Made by a program: the position numbers and the translations under genes. A stretch of DNA of 64,000 nucleotides from Sphingobium sp. TKS (GTDB taxonomy: Bacteria > Pseudomonadota > Alphaproteobacteria > Sphingomonadales > Sphingomonadaceae), in contig NZ_CP005085.1 of assembly GCF_001563265.1 (NCBI RefSeq), positions 434,001-498,000 on the forward strand, written 5' to 3'. How positions within the stretch are numbered: the stretch's first letter is position 1; each line of letters opens with the position of its first letter. The notes beneath the pieces are model-generated. The model was not told the origin of the DNA. It saw only the letters and a list, made by a program, of their open reading frames with translations, and made no database searches. Positions 43,801 through 51,984 of the stretch are shown here, piece after piece.

Positions 43801-44254
43801 GACGTTGAAGTGGGCGATCGAGAAATACCGCGAAAGACATCAAGATCCGTTGCTGTTGCGCGCCGGCGATTTGTTCTCGATTCTGACCGCCGGCCGCTAT
43901 GCCGCGCTACGAGTGGACGCCGACGGAAGCGTCCCGCGGCTGCTGGGCCTGAGGGACGATCGACGCACAATGGTGGAGGTGGGCGCCATGAGCGAGGGCA
44001 CCACCGACCAGCTCTTCCTCGCCCTTAGGCTGGCGGCGCTGGAGCAATCGGTGAAGGCTGGGGTCAACCTGCCGTTTCTCGCCGATGACTTGTTCGTGAA
44101 CTTCGACGACGAGCGCGCCGAAGCGGGGTTCAGGGTGCTCGCCGAGGTGGCCTGTTCCACGCAGGTCCTGTTCTTCACGCACCATCCCCACCTTGTCGAG
44201 ATTGCCAAGTCCGTTGTCGGTGACGACCTCCACTCGAAGTGCGAGCTCGCTTGA
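40814..44254 (+). CDS. yhaN: YhaN-like Rad50/SbcC-type ATPase
   Basis: This 1146-residue protein has an N-terminal ABC ATPase half with Walker A (YGANEAGKTTSLAAV), very long coiled coils from about residue 190 to 1010 and a C-terminal half with signature MSEGTTDQLFLALRLAALE and Walker B (LPFLADDLFVNFDDE), ending TQVLFFTHHPHLVEIA. It should pair with YhaO to load and open DNA ends. It starts 2 bp after yhaO. The next gene is 159 bp away, so a separate promoter may begin there. Confidence 0.88.
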   Translation: MRFSRLSLERYGRFADCELNFRSGDPDLHIIYGANEAGKTTSLAAVSDLLFGFPQRSPYNFMFDYILLRVGAVLEDGSRTFACRRKKGTAGTLLDTNDAAIDEAPLASMLKGQTRETFSLSFSLDQDALRSGGKAMVEAKNDLGRTLFAAGSGLTGVADELKKLEGEADAIWAPTTSQRRSFTFAHRQLAEATKTIRDAALKPKSWSDARNAMLEAQAALNLARDARDVVQTELRAADRVRRLAPLVRLRDEQTETLLGYETIVDLSVQREDEAERVIREAEEAQRQRSTAEQLKADAENRRDKIEADPTLLEKADEIDQLIADGGSVAKAAQDLVRREAELVVAEALTRRLRAEAGPNADATPSRALAAKLRDLSRTHGENAAARRQIAESRNDLDDRRKRAQDRLDGASAAAASEALIDAVDAARALGSDADARCEGAGLRVEALASSLPALLTRLSPWTGGIDELLVLPEVGDEEIESARSELAEILGQVRREEEQLRHWTEEAEKVALEIGQLATGTVVSEDEIASVRLSRQDCWQPIRENVLAGTPLGSPEAAVADYETSVSRVDEKMVLRFSLAEESSRLSVLERSKASHDLQAKQAQGRIEDARKRYGEAAEAWAARLTAAGLPALEPTRFLTWRSARDAAVEAHRDGLTLRADLASIVGRRDRCRAALAQALEVADAGGPLTPVLAAAERKRAEYEDFTQQRRLAAEQLDQIAAEASALDRRHQRLDDEDASNVTSWREVMDEAGLQLDIVTCGAVLELLDDLRGAIAAEADLRRRVETIRRDASNHMERVEKLSDGSNVPAGDTATRLGALRNCLTAARSAATLIDSLDEEARRRADQFEEASAKLATADAALAPALAETKSTDRAELSEAIERSRAKRRLTVERAAIERRIVEEGDGFTLDELVAAVAASNPDQIASHVSSLDARLGELNDEVAAAATAHGHARSAFTALDAGGTAAVDAASDAEQAKAELEVLAEQYILKRAQALTLKWAIEKYRERHQDPLLLRAGDLFSILTAGRYAALRVDADGSVPRLLGLRDDRRTMVEVGAMSEGTTDQLFLALRLAALEQSVKAGVNLPFLADDLFVNFDDERAEAGFRVLAEVACSTQVLFFTHHPHLVEIAKSVVGDDLHSKCELA

Positions 44255-44413
44255 CGCGATGCGGCTAGAGGACAGCGCCATGATCATCTTCGGGACCGAT
44301 CCTTGGTTCCGCCGTGCGGACGTCCAGGTGATCGGCGCCCAAGCCGATGGCGTCGGGCGCGCTGACGCTAGGGTTCATCGCCCGGGTTATATAGCGCCAA
44401 AATAGGGGGGAAA

Positions 44414-46480
44414 ATGCGCATCAACCGAGCTAAGATTGAAAACTTCAGGCTCCTCCGCGACGTGGAGATCGGTTTCGAAGAACAGACGACGCTCATCGTT
44501 GGCCGCAACAACAGCGGCAAGACGTCGATCGCCGAGCTGTTCCGGCGCTTGCTGTCCGATCGCGCCCTGAGTTTCCGCCTCGAAGATTTTTCGCTCGGGT
44601 GTCACGAATGCTTTTGGACATCGCTTGTGTCTTTCCGCGCGCAGCAAGATTCGTCCGAGACGCTCGGACAGTTGCCAGCAATCAAGCTCGTGCTCGATAT
44701 CGGCTATGACGTCGATGCGGCCGATCTTGGGCCGCTTAGCGAGTGCATCATCGACTTGAATCCCGATTGCCACGAGGCCCGGCTGGAGTTCCGGTTCGCG
44801 CCGAAGGCCAATGCGCTACAGGCGTTGTTCGTTGATTTAACGGAGCCGCTCGAAGATCCGGAGGCGGACCGCGCCCGGCTCTACCGCGAACTCGGAAATC
44901 GCATTGCCTCGGCCTATGCCGGATCGCTGGAAGCGGTCGATCCGAACGACCCGACCAACCGGAAGACACTGGAACCAAAGATCCTGTCCGCGCTCGTCGG
45001 CGGCGGCTTCATCAATGCCCAGCGCGGGCTGGATGACGATACATTCCGCGAGCGCGACGTGCTCGGCAAGGTGGTCGAGGTGCTCTTCCAATCGGCATTG
45101 ACGGACGAACTGGATCCAACGCGACGCAGCACCGCCGAGCAGCTCAAGGAGGCGGTCGATCAGATCCAGGGCGATCTGCATATCGGTTTTAACGCCAAGC
45201 TGACCTCACTGCTGCCCACGTTCGACCTGTTTGGATATCCTGGCCTTGTAGACCCGGGATTGGTGACAGAGACCAGCTTCGACGTCGACAAGCTGCTCAG
45301 CAACCACACGCGCCTGCGCTACCGGGGCGTGAACGGCGTAACCCTGCCCGAAACCTACAATGGCCTCGGCGCGCGCAACCTCGTTTACATGCTACTACAG
45401 CTCCTGCGCTTCTTCCGCGAGTTCCAGGGAACGCCAACAGCGGCCGGCGTGCATCTAATCTTTATCGAGGAGCCCGAGGCGCATCTGCATCCCCAGATGC
45501 AGGAGGTGTTCATACGCCAGCTGGAGTACATCGCCAACGCGTTCGTCGCCCAATTGAACGCCGACCGTCCGTGGCCGGTCCAGTTCGTCGTCACCACCCA
45601 CTCGCCCCACATGGCGAACGAAGCCCGCTTCGAGAGCCTCCGCTATTTTCTGTCGGTTACCGACGGCCCGGGCCTCCGGCGCTCAGTTGTGAAGGATCTC
45701 CGGCAGGGTATGGGCGGCGCGCCGGAAGAGGATCGCAATTTTCTTCATCAATATCTCACGCTATCCCGCTGCGACCTTTTCTTTGCGGACAAGGCGGTGC
45801 TGATCGAAGGAACCGCTGAACGCCTTCTCCTTCCGGCGATGATCCGCAAGACCGACGCTGCCGCGCAAGGCGAGCCGCAACTAAGCAGTCAGTACCTCAC
45901 TGTCATGGAGGTCGGCGGCGCCTACGCCCATCGCTTCTTCGGCCTGCTGGCGTTCCTCGAGTTGCGCACGCTGATCATCACCGATATCGATTCCGTTGCG
46001 CCCGGGGCCAAGAACAAGCGCGTGGCGGTTCGTGTGGCCGAGGGCACATTCACCAGCAATGCCTGTATCAAAAGCTGGTACGAGCCCGACGTGAGCCCAG
46101 CCCAGCTGCTCGACAAGTCGACCGAGGAGAAGACCGACGGCGGACGACGGCTCGCCTATCAGATCCCCGAGCAGGATGGCGGTCCATGTGCTCGCAGCTT
46201 TGAGGATGCCTTCATCCTCGCCAATCCAGAACTCTTCGATCTCGGCGAGGGCGACCAGGCGACGCTCGCCTATGAGCATGCGGCCGAACAGAAAAAGTCC
46301 AGCTTTGCGCTTGAACATGCGATCGTAAACACCGAGTGGCGGACGCCGCGCTACATCGGCGAAGGGTTGCGGTGGCTTGCCCAAGGCAATCCAGCGCCGA
46401 CCCTCGGGCCAGACGCGATCGCCGCCGAGTTGGTCGCCGAAGTGATTGACGCGGCTGATGGGGCCCAGGTCGATGGCTGA
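44414..46480 (+). CDS. gajA: OLD-family ATPase/TOPRIM nuclease, Gabija GajA-like
   Basis: This 688-residue protein has an ABC-type ATPase (Walker A VGRNNSGKTSIAEL at residues 29-42, Walker B LIFIEEPEAHLHPQ near residue 355) and a C-terminal TOPRIM nuclease (VLIEGTAERLLLPAMI and LIITDIDSV). This is the OLD class 2 layout that pairs with a UvrD-like helicase in Gabija anti-phage systems, where it nicks DNA when nucleotides fall. It is longer than typical GajA (about 580). A TATATA box lies at 44388-44393, and GGGGGG precedes the ATG. The helicase gene overlaps its end by 8 bp. The Gabija label rests on architecture and gene pairing. Confidence 0.85.
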   Translation: MRINRAKIENFRLLRDVEIGFEEQTTLIVGRNNSGKTSIAELFRRLLSDRALSFRLEDFSLGCHECFWTSLVSFRAQQDSSETLGQLPAIKLVLDIGYDVDAADLGPLSECIIDLNPDCHEARLEFRFAPKANALQALFVDLTEPLEDPEADRARLYRELGNRIASAYAGSLEAVDPNDPTNRKTLEPKILSALVGGGFINAQRGLDDDTFRERDVLGKVVEVLFQSALTDELDPTRRSTAEQLKEAVDQIQGDLHIGFNAKLTSLLPTFDLFGYPGLVDPGLVTETSFDVDKLLSNHTRLRYRGVNGVTLPETYNGLGARNLVYMLLQLLRFFREFQGTPTAAGVHLIFIEEPEAHLHPQMQEVFIRQLEYIANAFVAQLNADRPWPVQFVVTTHSPHMANEARFESLRYFLSVTDGPGLRRSVVKDLRQGMGGAPEEDRNFLHQYLTLSRCDLFFADKAVLIEGTAERLLLPAMIRKTDAAAQGEPQLSSQYLTVMEVGGAYAHRFFGLLAFLELRTLIITDIDSVAPGAKNKRVAVRVAEGTFTSNACIKSWYEPDVSPAQLLDKSTEEKTDGGRRLAYQIPEQDGGPCARSFEDAFILANPELFDLGEGDQATLAYEHAAEQKKSSFALEHAIVNTEWRTPRYIGEGLRWLAQGNPAPTLGPDAIAAELVAEVIDAADGAQVDG

Positions 46481-48245
46481 CGAAGAGACCGCCGCCGACG
46501 CGGCCGGCCGCCTTGCACTTGAGCGTGTCTATGCGTGCTTCGATGCCGGACAAAGCTTCCGGCTCGAGGCAGGCGCGGGCGCAGGCAAGACATATTCCCT
46601 AGAAAAGGCGCTGCGCCGCCTGATCGAACTTCGCGGTACGGAACTTGTGCGTAAGCGCCAACAGATTGGTTGCATCACGTTCACGAACGTGGCGAAGGAT
46701 GAGATTATCGCGCGCGTTCAGGCCCACCCGGCGGTTCGGCCGGAGACCATTCACGGATTTTGTTGGTCAGTATTGCAGGACTTTCAGCCCCAGCTCCGCG
46801 CGATCGTGCCTGACTTGCCGGGATGGGGAGAACGTCTCGCCGATGCCGGGGTGGGGGGGCTAGGCGCGAGGAAGGTCAATTACGACCTCGGCTATCCCCG
46901 GGTGACGCCAGACGAGGTGTCATTGAAGCACGAAGACGTGCTGACGCTGATGACGGAGCTGCTGGCACGGCCCAAGTTTCGCTTAGTGCTAGCGAAGCGC
47001 TATCCCGTGCTGCTGATTGACGAATATCAGGACACCGATGCGGGCTTCGTAGAGGCTCTAAAGCAGCATTTCCTAGGTACGGGTACGGGGCCTATCATTG
47101 GCCTGTTCGGCGACCATTGGCAGAAGATCTACGGTGAGGGATGCGGTGCGGTCGAGCACGCAGCACTCGAGGTGATCGACAAAAACGCCAATTTCCGATC
47201 CGCCGAACCCATCGTCGCGGTGCTCAATCGCATGCGACCCGATCTCGAACAGATCCCCAGCGACCCGGATGCGCCGGGTGAGGCTCGAATCTTTCACACG
47301 AATGCATGGCCGGGCCAGCGCCGAACGGGCCAGGGCGGTGGTCACTGGACTGGCGACACGAGCCCCGAGGCGGCACGCGCCTATCTCGATCACCTGAAGC
47401 AGCGATTGTCGGATGAGGGCTGGGACTTTGCCGTCGAACGCACCAAGATCCTGATGCTCAGCCACAGCGTGCTGGCGAAGGAACAGGGCTATCCGACCAT
47501 CCAGAGCATTTATGGCCAGTTCAACGATGCCTGGCTCAAGAAAGAAGACCCCCACATCAAATTTCTGGCCGACCAGCTCGAGCCAGCATGCGCGGCCTTT
47601 CAGGCGAAGCGCTATGGCGAGATGTTTGAGAGCCTAGGCGCCGGCAGGCCGTGCATCCGTCGGCATCACGACAAGGTCGCATGGACGCAGTCTCTCGAAC
47701 AGCTTATCCAATTGCGAGCGACCGGCACGATCGGCGCCGTCATCGACCTCATCAAAGGCCAGGCTCACATGCATCTGCCCGAGGCGGTGCTGGACCGCGA
47801 GCAACGCTTGGCCGACGCCGGACCCGAACCGGTCGAAGGCGAGTCTCGGAGGATCGCCCAGCTGCGAAGGCTACGGGACGTCGCCTACACCGAGCTGATG
47901 GCGGTGGATGCGTTCATCGATGGTCACACGCCCTTCGCCACCAAGCACGGCGTGAAGGGTGCGGAGTTCGAGAACGTGCTCGTCATCGTCGGCCGTGGCT
48001 GGAACAAGTATAATTTCGCGCAGATGCTGGAACGGCTCGACCCAGGCCCCCCGGCAGACAAGGTCGAATCCTTCGAGAGCAATCGCAACCTGTTCTACGT
48101 CGCGTGCTCCAGACCGAAGCGCCGATTGGCGCTGTTGTTCACCCAGATTCTAAGCGAGCTCGCGATGGCGAAGGTGACAGCTTTGTTCGGCGAGGCCAAT
48201 GTGATCCCGCTTCCAGCAGATCCCGCGGGCGGGGCCGCGCCATGA
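46473..48245 (+). CDS. gajB: UvrD-like helicase, Gabija GajB-like
   Basis: This protein of about 590 residues is a superfamily 1 helicase: Walker A LEAGAGAGKTYSLEKAL at residues 31-47, motif II LLIDEYQDTDAGF near 180 and motif VI NLFYVACSRPKRRLAL near the C-terminus. It is shorter than UvrD because the 1B/2B insertions are reduced, as in GajB. I chose ATG 46473 inside the end of gajA; ATG 46458 is an alternative. An ATG overlapping its stop begins a decayed third gene. It senses or activates the nuclease in Gabija systems. Confidence 0.83.
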   Translation: MADEETAADAAGRLALERVYACFDAGQSFRLEAGAGAGKTYSLEKALRRLIELRGTELVRKRQQIGCITFTNVAKDEIIARVQAHPAVRPETIHGFCWSVLQDFQPQLRAIVPDLPGWGERLADAGVGGLGARKVNYDLGYPRVTPDEVSLKHEDVLTLMTELLARPKFRLVLAKRYPVLLIDEYQDTDAGFVEALKQHFLGTGTGPIIGLFGDHWQKIYGEGCGAVEHAALEVIDKNANFRSAEPIVAVLNRMRPDLEQIPSDPDAPGEARIFHTNAWPGQRRTGQGGGHWTGDTSPEAARAYLDHLKQRLSDEGWDFAVERTKILMLSHSVLAKEQGYPTIQSIYGQFNDAWLKKEDPHIKFLADQLEPACAAFQAKRYGEMFESLGAGRPCIRRHHDKVAWTQSLEQLIQLRATGTIGAVIDLIKGQAHMHLPEAVLDREQRLADAGPEPVEGESRRIAQLRRLRDVAYTELMAVDAFIDGHTPFATKHGVKGAEFENVLVIVGRGWNKYNFAQMLERLDPGPPADKVESFESNRNLFYVACSRPKRRLALLFTQILSELAMAKVTALFGEANVIPLPADPAGGAAP

Positions 48246-48575
48246 CCAAGGGAGAGGCACCACCGATGGTGACGATCGCTGCCTAAACGGACCACGATCT
48301 TAGCCAGATTTTCTCTTGGCTCGAAGCGGAGCCGCCGCGGGAGACAGCACCTCTCATCCCAACAACAGCATGATCGCGAAGAGACACAATGCCGGCGAGC
48401 TCATCGTCCTGAAGGCCGGCAACGACATCGCGGCTTTCGCGCTCGGCGCTTTCGATCTCATCGATATCTTTAAGACCAAGCCGCCGTTCAGACGGATCGG
48501 CATCGGCCGGACGCTGGCGCACTATTGAATCAGTCGAACTGCGGATACCGATAAGTAACCCCTTCCTATCCACTC
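48242..48575 (+). pseudogene. Decayed GNAT-like acetyltransferase gene coupled to gajB
   Basis: An ATG overlaps the gajB stop as ATGA and reads MTKGEAPPMVTIAA, then a TAA, then TDHDLSQIFSWLEAEPPRET in the same frame, followed by another stop. A second frame continues with MIAKRHNAGELIVLKAGNDI and KPPFRRIGIGRTLAH, and a third frame then reads ESVELRIPISNPF. Together these resemble one GNAT protein (N-terminal region, RRxGxG acetyl-CoA site, next strand) broken by one stop and at least two frameshifts. The order and coupling suggest that it was once the third gene of the operon. Confidence 0.5.
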
Positions 48576-48576
48576 A

Positions 48577-48780
48577 TCACACGGGTGGGGTGATGTCGGC
48601 CCAGTAGATGACTTCTTCCAGGATATGCATGCTTTCGGGATTTTCCCAGCCCTCACGGTCGCTATCCCATCGCCCGATCACAGGGAGGTCAACCTCCCAG
48701 AGCAGCAAGCGACGGCCGTCTTTCCGGTCTTCCGGCAAAGTGCCGATCGGCTCCCAAGGGATGTGCTTGGCGGTGATCAT
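48577..48780 (-). CDS. Small DUF551-like protein
   Basis: This 67-residue protein reads MITAKHIPWEPIGTLPEDRK and ends in YWADITPPV, a pattern similar to DUF551 proteins of phages and plasmids. The start has GAGGGA 6 bases upstream; a longer in-frame start at 48960 would add 60 unlikely residues. Its function is unknown. It converges with the decayed GNAT gene. The 263 bp before the next gene are AT-rich from 48960 to 49020 and may hold a promoter or nothing. Confidence 0.5.
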   Translation of the reverse strand: MITAKHIPWEPIGTLPEDRKDGRRLLLWEVDLPVIGRWDSDREGWENPESMHILEEVIYWADITPPV

Positions 48781-49043
48781 GCAAGTTCCCTCGCTCGATT
48801 CCATTGGTCCCGCATTTAGCCCATCTTTGTGCAGGCACGAAACCCAGCTGGTTGCCAACCTGTCGGGTTTCGGCAGCCCGAGCAGCTTTTCGGTGCGCCT
48901 TCGGCTTATGACGCCAGACTTCGGTGCGTGAGCCGCCACTCGCTTGTGCGATGCTGGCACTGATTTAACATAAGATTGATTATCAGTCTTTTATCGTTCT
49001 ATTTCAAATACTTAGATTACTTGCTCATTCGCGGTCTCCGGCA

Positions 49044-50093
49044 TCAACGCCCGTTGATCGTCCCCTCGATCGCCGCCAGACCCTTCATCAACGCCTCGAA
49101 TTTCGGCGGCGCGGCCATGAACATCTCCGACATCGCGCCATAGTCCCGCTCAAGCTTCTCCCAAGTCGCGCCATCGGGCGACAGGCGCAGCGTTCCAACC
49201 ACGGCGGTGTCATAGGAGGCCGACCTGTCCGCGAACATCAGGCTCTTGTTGTGCACGACCTGCTCGAGCAGATCGATCCGCCCCATCGCCTCGTTCGTGA
49301 TGCCCGCCTGGTCGAGCATCAGCACGTCATAATAATGGCGCGACATGCCCTCGCGCAGCTTGCCGTTATGATGGAGCGCATGAAGGATCGTGACCTTTTC
49401 CCAGAAGGTCCGCGCAACGGCCAGCGTCGGCACCTCGGTCACCGGATCCGGCAGTTCCTCGGGAAAGTCTTCGGCCAGATAGGGCAAGATCGGTCGAAGC
49501 GCGAACGGTTCCGTGTCGCCGCGGGCGCCAAATTCCAGCTTGATGCGCGGCTTGATGTAACCGCTTTCATCCGCGCCGCCGTAATTCTCGCCATAGGCGA
49601 GCCCGTAACCCGAGGTGCGCGGATAGACGAAGAGCAGCGTCTGCTGGTCCTTGTCGTCGGGATCGAGCGCCAGGCTCCAGCCCTCGGCCGTGCCGAGAGC
49701 GACTTCGATTTCGCGCGCCAGGATCGGCATGGCGACCGTGGCGACATAAGCCTGTGCCGCCGCCTTGAGCGCCTTGGTCCGGCGCTCGCGCTCCTTGCCG
49801 GTAATGTCGCTGTCCATCGGCGAGGCGACTTCGCTGAGCAGCGGCGCCGCGCGGCTGATGGTGAGGTCGATATCTTCGGAGAAGCGCGCGATGATCCCAT
49901 AGGCTTTCGACAGCGAGGTCCCGCCCTTGAAGGTCATGTGACCGGCGAGGTCGGGACACATGACGAGGCGGCGTAGCGTCCAGCAGACCCAGAAATCCTT
50001 CTCGATGATGATCGGCGTCAGATCCCGCCGCGCCGCCGCTTCATCGATAAAGGCGCGCCGATCCTCGGCTGGTCTGCGTGCGAACTCATCCAT
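49044..50093 (-). CDS. abiEii: AbiEii/AbiGii-type nucleotidyltransferase toxin
   Basis: This 349-residue protein is a DUF1814 nucleotidyltransferase: the motif TFKGGTSLSKAYGII followed by FSEDIDLTIS (G-S and D-x-D) is intact, and a conserved EKDFWVCW lies near the N-terminus. Such toxins block growth after phage infection by adding nucleotides to a cell target. The start ATG overlaps the antitoxin stop by 8 bp, which is the usual AbiE order. No truncation is visible. Confidence 0.9.
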   Translation of the reverse strand: MDEFARRPAEDRRAFIDEAAARRDLTPIIIEKDFWVCWTLRRLVMCPDLAGHMTFKGGTSLSKAYGIIARFSEDIDLTISRAAPLLSEVASPMDSDITGKERERRTKALKAAAQAYVATVAMPILAREIEVALGTAEGWSLALDPDDKDQQTLLFVYPRTSGYGLAYGENYGGADESGYIKPRIKLEFGARGDTEPFALRPILPYLAEDFPEELPDPVTEVPTLAVARTFWEKVTILHALHHNGKLREGMSRHYYDVLMLDQAGITNEAMGRIDLLEQVVHNKSLMFADRSASYDTAVVGTLRLSPDGATWEKLERDYGAMSEMFMAAPPKFEALMKGLAAIEGTINGR

Positions 50094-50694
50094 TGCGGGC
50101 GGCGCCGATCTTTAAGACGACGTCGCCCATCCATCCGGGCATCTCGGCCCTGGCCTGGGCGAGCATCCGCATGTCGCGATCATCGAGGCGGGCGGCGAAG
50201 TGCCGGATCTTGTCGCTATCGATATTGTCCTTCCCCAGATGCGCGAGCGCCTGCACGACCGCGTTGACCGAGTCCGGCGCATTGTCGAGCACCGGTGCGC
50301 GGCTGTGCTTGAGCGTCAGGCTGCGCCCGCCCGCTTGCCTGACCCGGGTGCGGCCGGTCGTGGCATAGCTGGCCCGGGCGGGAACCTGGGTCGATAGCCC
50401 GAGCCTGTTCGCCGCCGCCGCGCCCGACGGTGCGAGCTTGTCCCCGCTCTGCGTCGAGAGGGCCTTGGCGACATTGGCGGGATCGGGACTGAGCGCACCG
50501 AGCTTGTCATGCTGGCGCGGATAGTCATAAAGACCCCGGCCGATGCGCCGGATGTCGCCGGCGGTCACGAGGCGCGACAGCGCCATGTCGACCGACCCAC
50601 GCGTCCCGAAGTCGACGAAGCTCTTGGGCGTGAACACCCAGCCGCGGCCCTTGCCGCGCACGCGCTTCATGATCCGATCGGCTACCGCAGACAC
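50086..50694 (-). CDS. abiEi: AbiEi-type antitoxin (DUF6088-like)
   Basis: This 202-residue protein begins with a winged-helix region (IMKRVRGKGRGWVFTPKSFVDFGTRGSVDMALSRLV, then GDIRRIGRGLYDYPR), as in AbiEi antitoxins, which repress their own promoter and neutralise the toxin indirectly. It starts at a GTG with GGAG 8 bases upstream. An inverted repeat lies just upstream at 50711-50740. It is coupled to the toxin gene. Confidence 0.85.
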   Translation of the reverse strand: MSAVADRIMKRVRGKGRGWVFTPKSFVDFGTRGSVDMALSRLVTAGDIRRIGRGLYDYPRQHDKLGALSPDPANVAKALSTQSGDKLAPSGAAAANRLGLSTQVPARASYATTGRTRVRQAGGRSLTLKHSRAPVLDNAPDSVNAVVQALAHLGKDNIDSDKIRHFAARLDDRDMRMLAQARAEMPGWMGDVVLKIGAARNG

Positions 50695-50710
50695 TGGCTG
50701 TGCTCCTATC

Positions 50711-50740
50711 TGTTAGATAATAGCACGCTTTTTTCTAACA
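50711..50740 (-). promoter_or_regulatory. Operator/promoter of the AbiE pair
   Basis: Perfect 7-bp arms TGTTAGA and TCTAACA (16 bp apart) flank an AT-rich core that contains TATTAT on the minus strand, a good -10. The repeat begins 16 bp upstream of the antitoxin GTG. AbiEi proteins bind such repeats to repress their own operon. Confidence 0.6.
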
Positions 50741-50862
50741 AGCTAGAAGCGCGTATCAGCGCCTAAATTCGCTATTTTCCAAGATATTTTGGCATCGCAT
50801 CCAGATAGGATGCCAAGGCCACACAGGCAAGGTAGGCAAGCCGCCCGCGGGAGCGCCGGCCA

Positions 50863-51984
50863 TCATCGTTCCCGATCCCGGTGAGGCGGTGGCCGCCCCT
50901 CGTCCGCACCTGTGGGCGGCGAAACGCCCTCCGGCTCGTTTCGGCGCTCCTGCGGCGGCCGTTCGGATTGCAGTATCTCCCGTGCGCGCGCGAGCCGCCG
51001 CGACACCGCCGGCGGCATCGCCGCCAGAAAGCCGGCGATTTCCTGCCCCAAGGCCCGATCTTCCGGTTTTCCGGTGGCGGCGAGCGCGACGGCGGCCTCG
51101 GCATAGGCGCCGCGGATCTGCTTCTGGCGCGCCAGCGCCATGACATCTTCCGGCCGGCGCTCCTGGTCGGCCGCACGCACGAAGCTTTGCGCCCGCAGTT
51201 CGTTGAGCTGCGCGAGATTGAGCCTGCGCCCCTCGGCCCCAAGCCGGGCATCGAGATGGAGCGCGGCTGACCGCACGCGCTTCTGGACATGACCGCGCGC
51301 CCGCCGGGGTGTCGCTTCCGCCGCGACACCGCGCGCGCGCAGCTCATGCGCGAAGGTCTCACGCATATGATGGAGATCCGCCTTGCGCGGATTGAAGCGG
51401 GTTCCGTCCGCCCCTTCGGTCGCCACCGTCAGATGGACGTGGGGATGATCGGTGTCGGTATGGAGCGCCAGCATATAGGCATGGTTCCCCTCGAACAGGA
51501 TTCGCGCGAATGCCTGCGCCGCATCATGGAGCGTCTCGGCGTCGGTCGATCCCCCGGGCATCGACAGCACCAGCGACATCGACGTCGGCCGTTCCCGGCC
51601 ATGTTCGTTCATGGCCTCGTCGAGCATCGCCCAGTCCTGAGCGATCGCCTTGAGCCGATCCGGCTCGGTGATAATCTCGCCCTCGCTCGATCGGACGGCG
51701 AGCTTCCCGTGGCGCGCCACATAGCCGAAATGCTCGGCGACATGATGAGCGCCATATTGCTTGCCGGAGACCTTCACCATCACCTCGGGCGCCTTGCGCA
51801 CGATCCGCTCGAGCTTGGCGCGCGCCTCGGCCTGGCCCATCGACATCGGCCGGGCGGCCCCGCCCCCGCTTCCGCCCGGTTTGATCCGAACATAGGCGCC
51901 GCGCAGGGTCCGCTTGCCGCCTGCCGGCGGCCGCCAGGCCTCCATCAGGCTGGGAAGCGGGAGAACCCCCTCCTCCTCACGCAT
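50863..51984 (-). CDS. VirD2-like relaxase (MOBP type)
   Basis: This protein of about 373 residues has the three-His metal site of relaxases (HTDTDHPHVHLTVAT), a Tyr region earlier (FGYVARHGKLAV) and the motif LHHMRETFAHELRARG. It nicks one strand at oriT and stays linked to it during transfer through the VirB/VirD4 system. The start ATG at 51984 overlaps the mobC stop. The C-terminal tail is Arg/Pro-rich. oriT should be near, most likely in 52514-52743, but I could not place a nic site. Confidence 0.85.
   Translation of the reverse strand: MREEEGVLPLPSLMEAWRPPAGGKRTLRGAYVRIKPGGSGGGAARPMSMGQAEARAKLERIVRKAPEVMVKVSGKQYGAHHVAEHFGYVARHGKLAVRSSEGEIITEPDRLKAIAQDWAMLDEAMNEHGRERPTSMSLVLSMPGGSTDAETLHDAAQAFARILFEGNHAYMLALHTDTDHPHVHLTVATEGADGTRFNPRKADLHHMRETFAHELRARGVAAEATPRRARGHVQKRVRSAALHLDARLGAEGRRLNLAQLNELRAQSFVRAADQERRPEDVMALARQKQIRGAYAEAAVALAATGKPEDRALGQEIAGFLAAMPPAVSRRLARAREILQSERPPQERRNEPEGVSPPTGADEGRPPPHRDRER

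Noticed and set aside
44193..44405. Short plus-strand frame between yhaN and the OLD nuclease
   Set aside because: No ribosome site and no motif; the region more likely holds the promoter with TATATA at 44388-44393.
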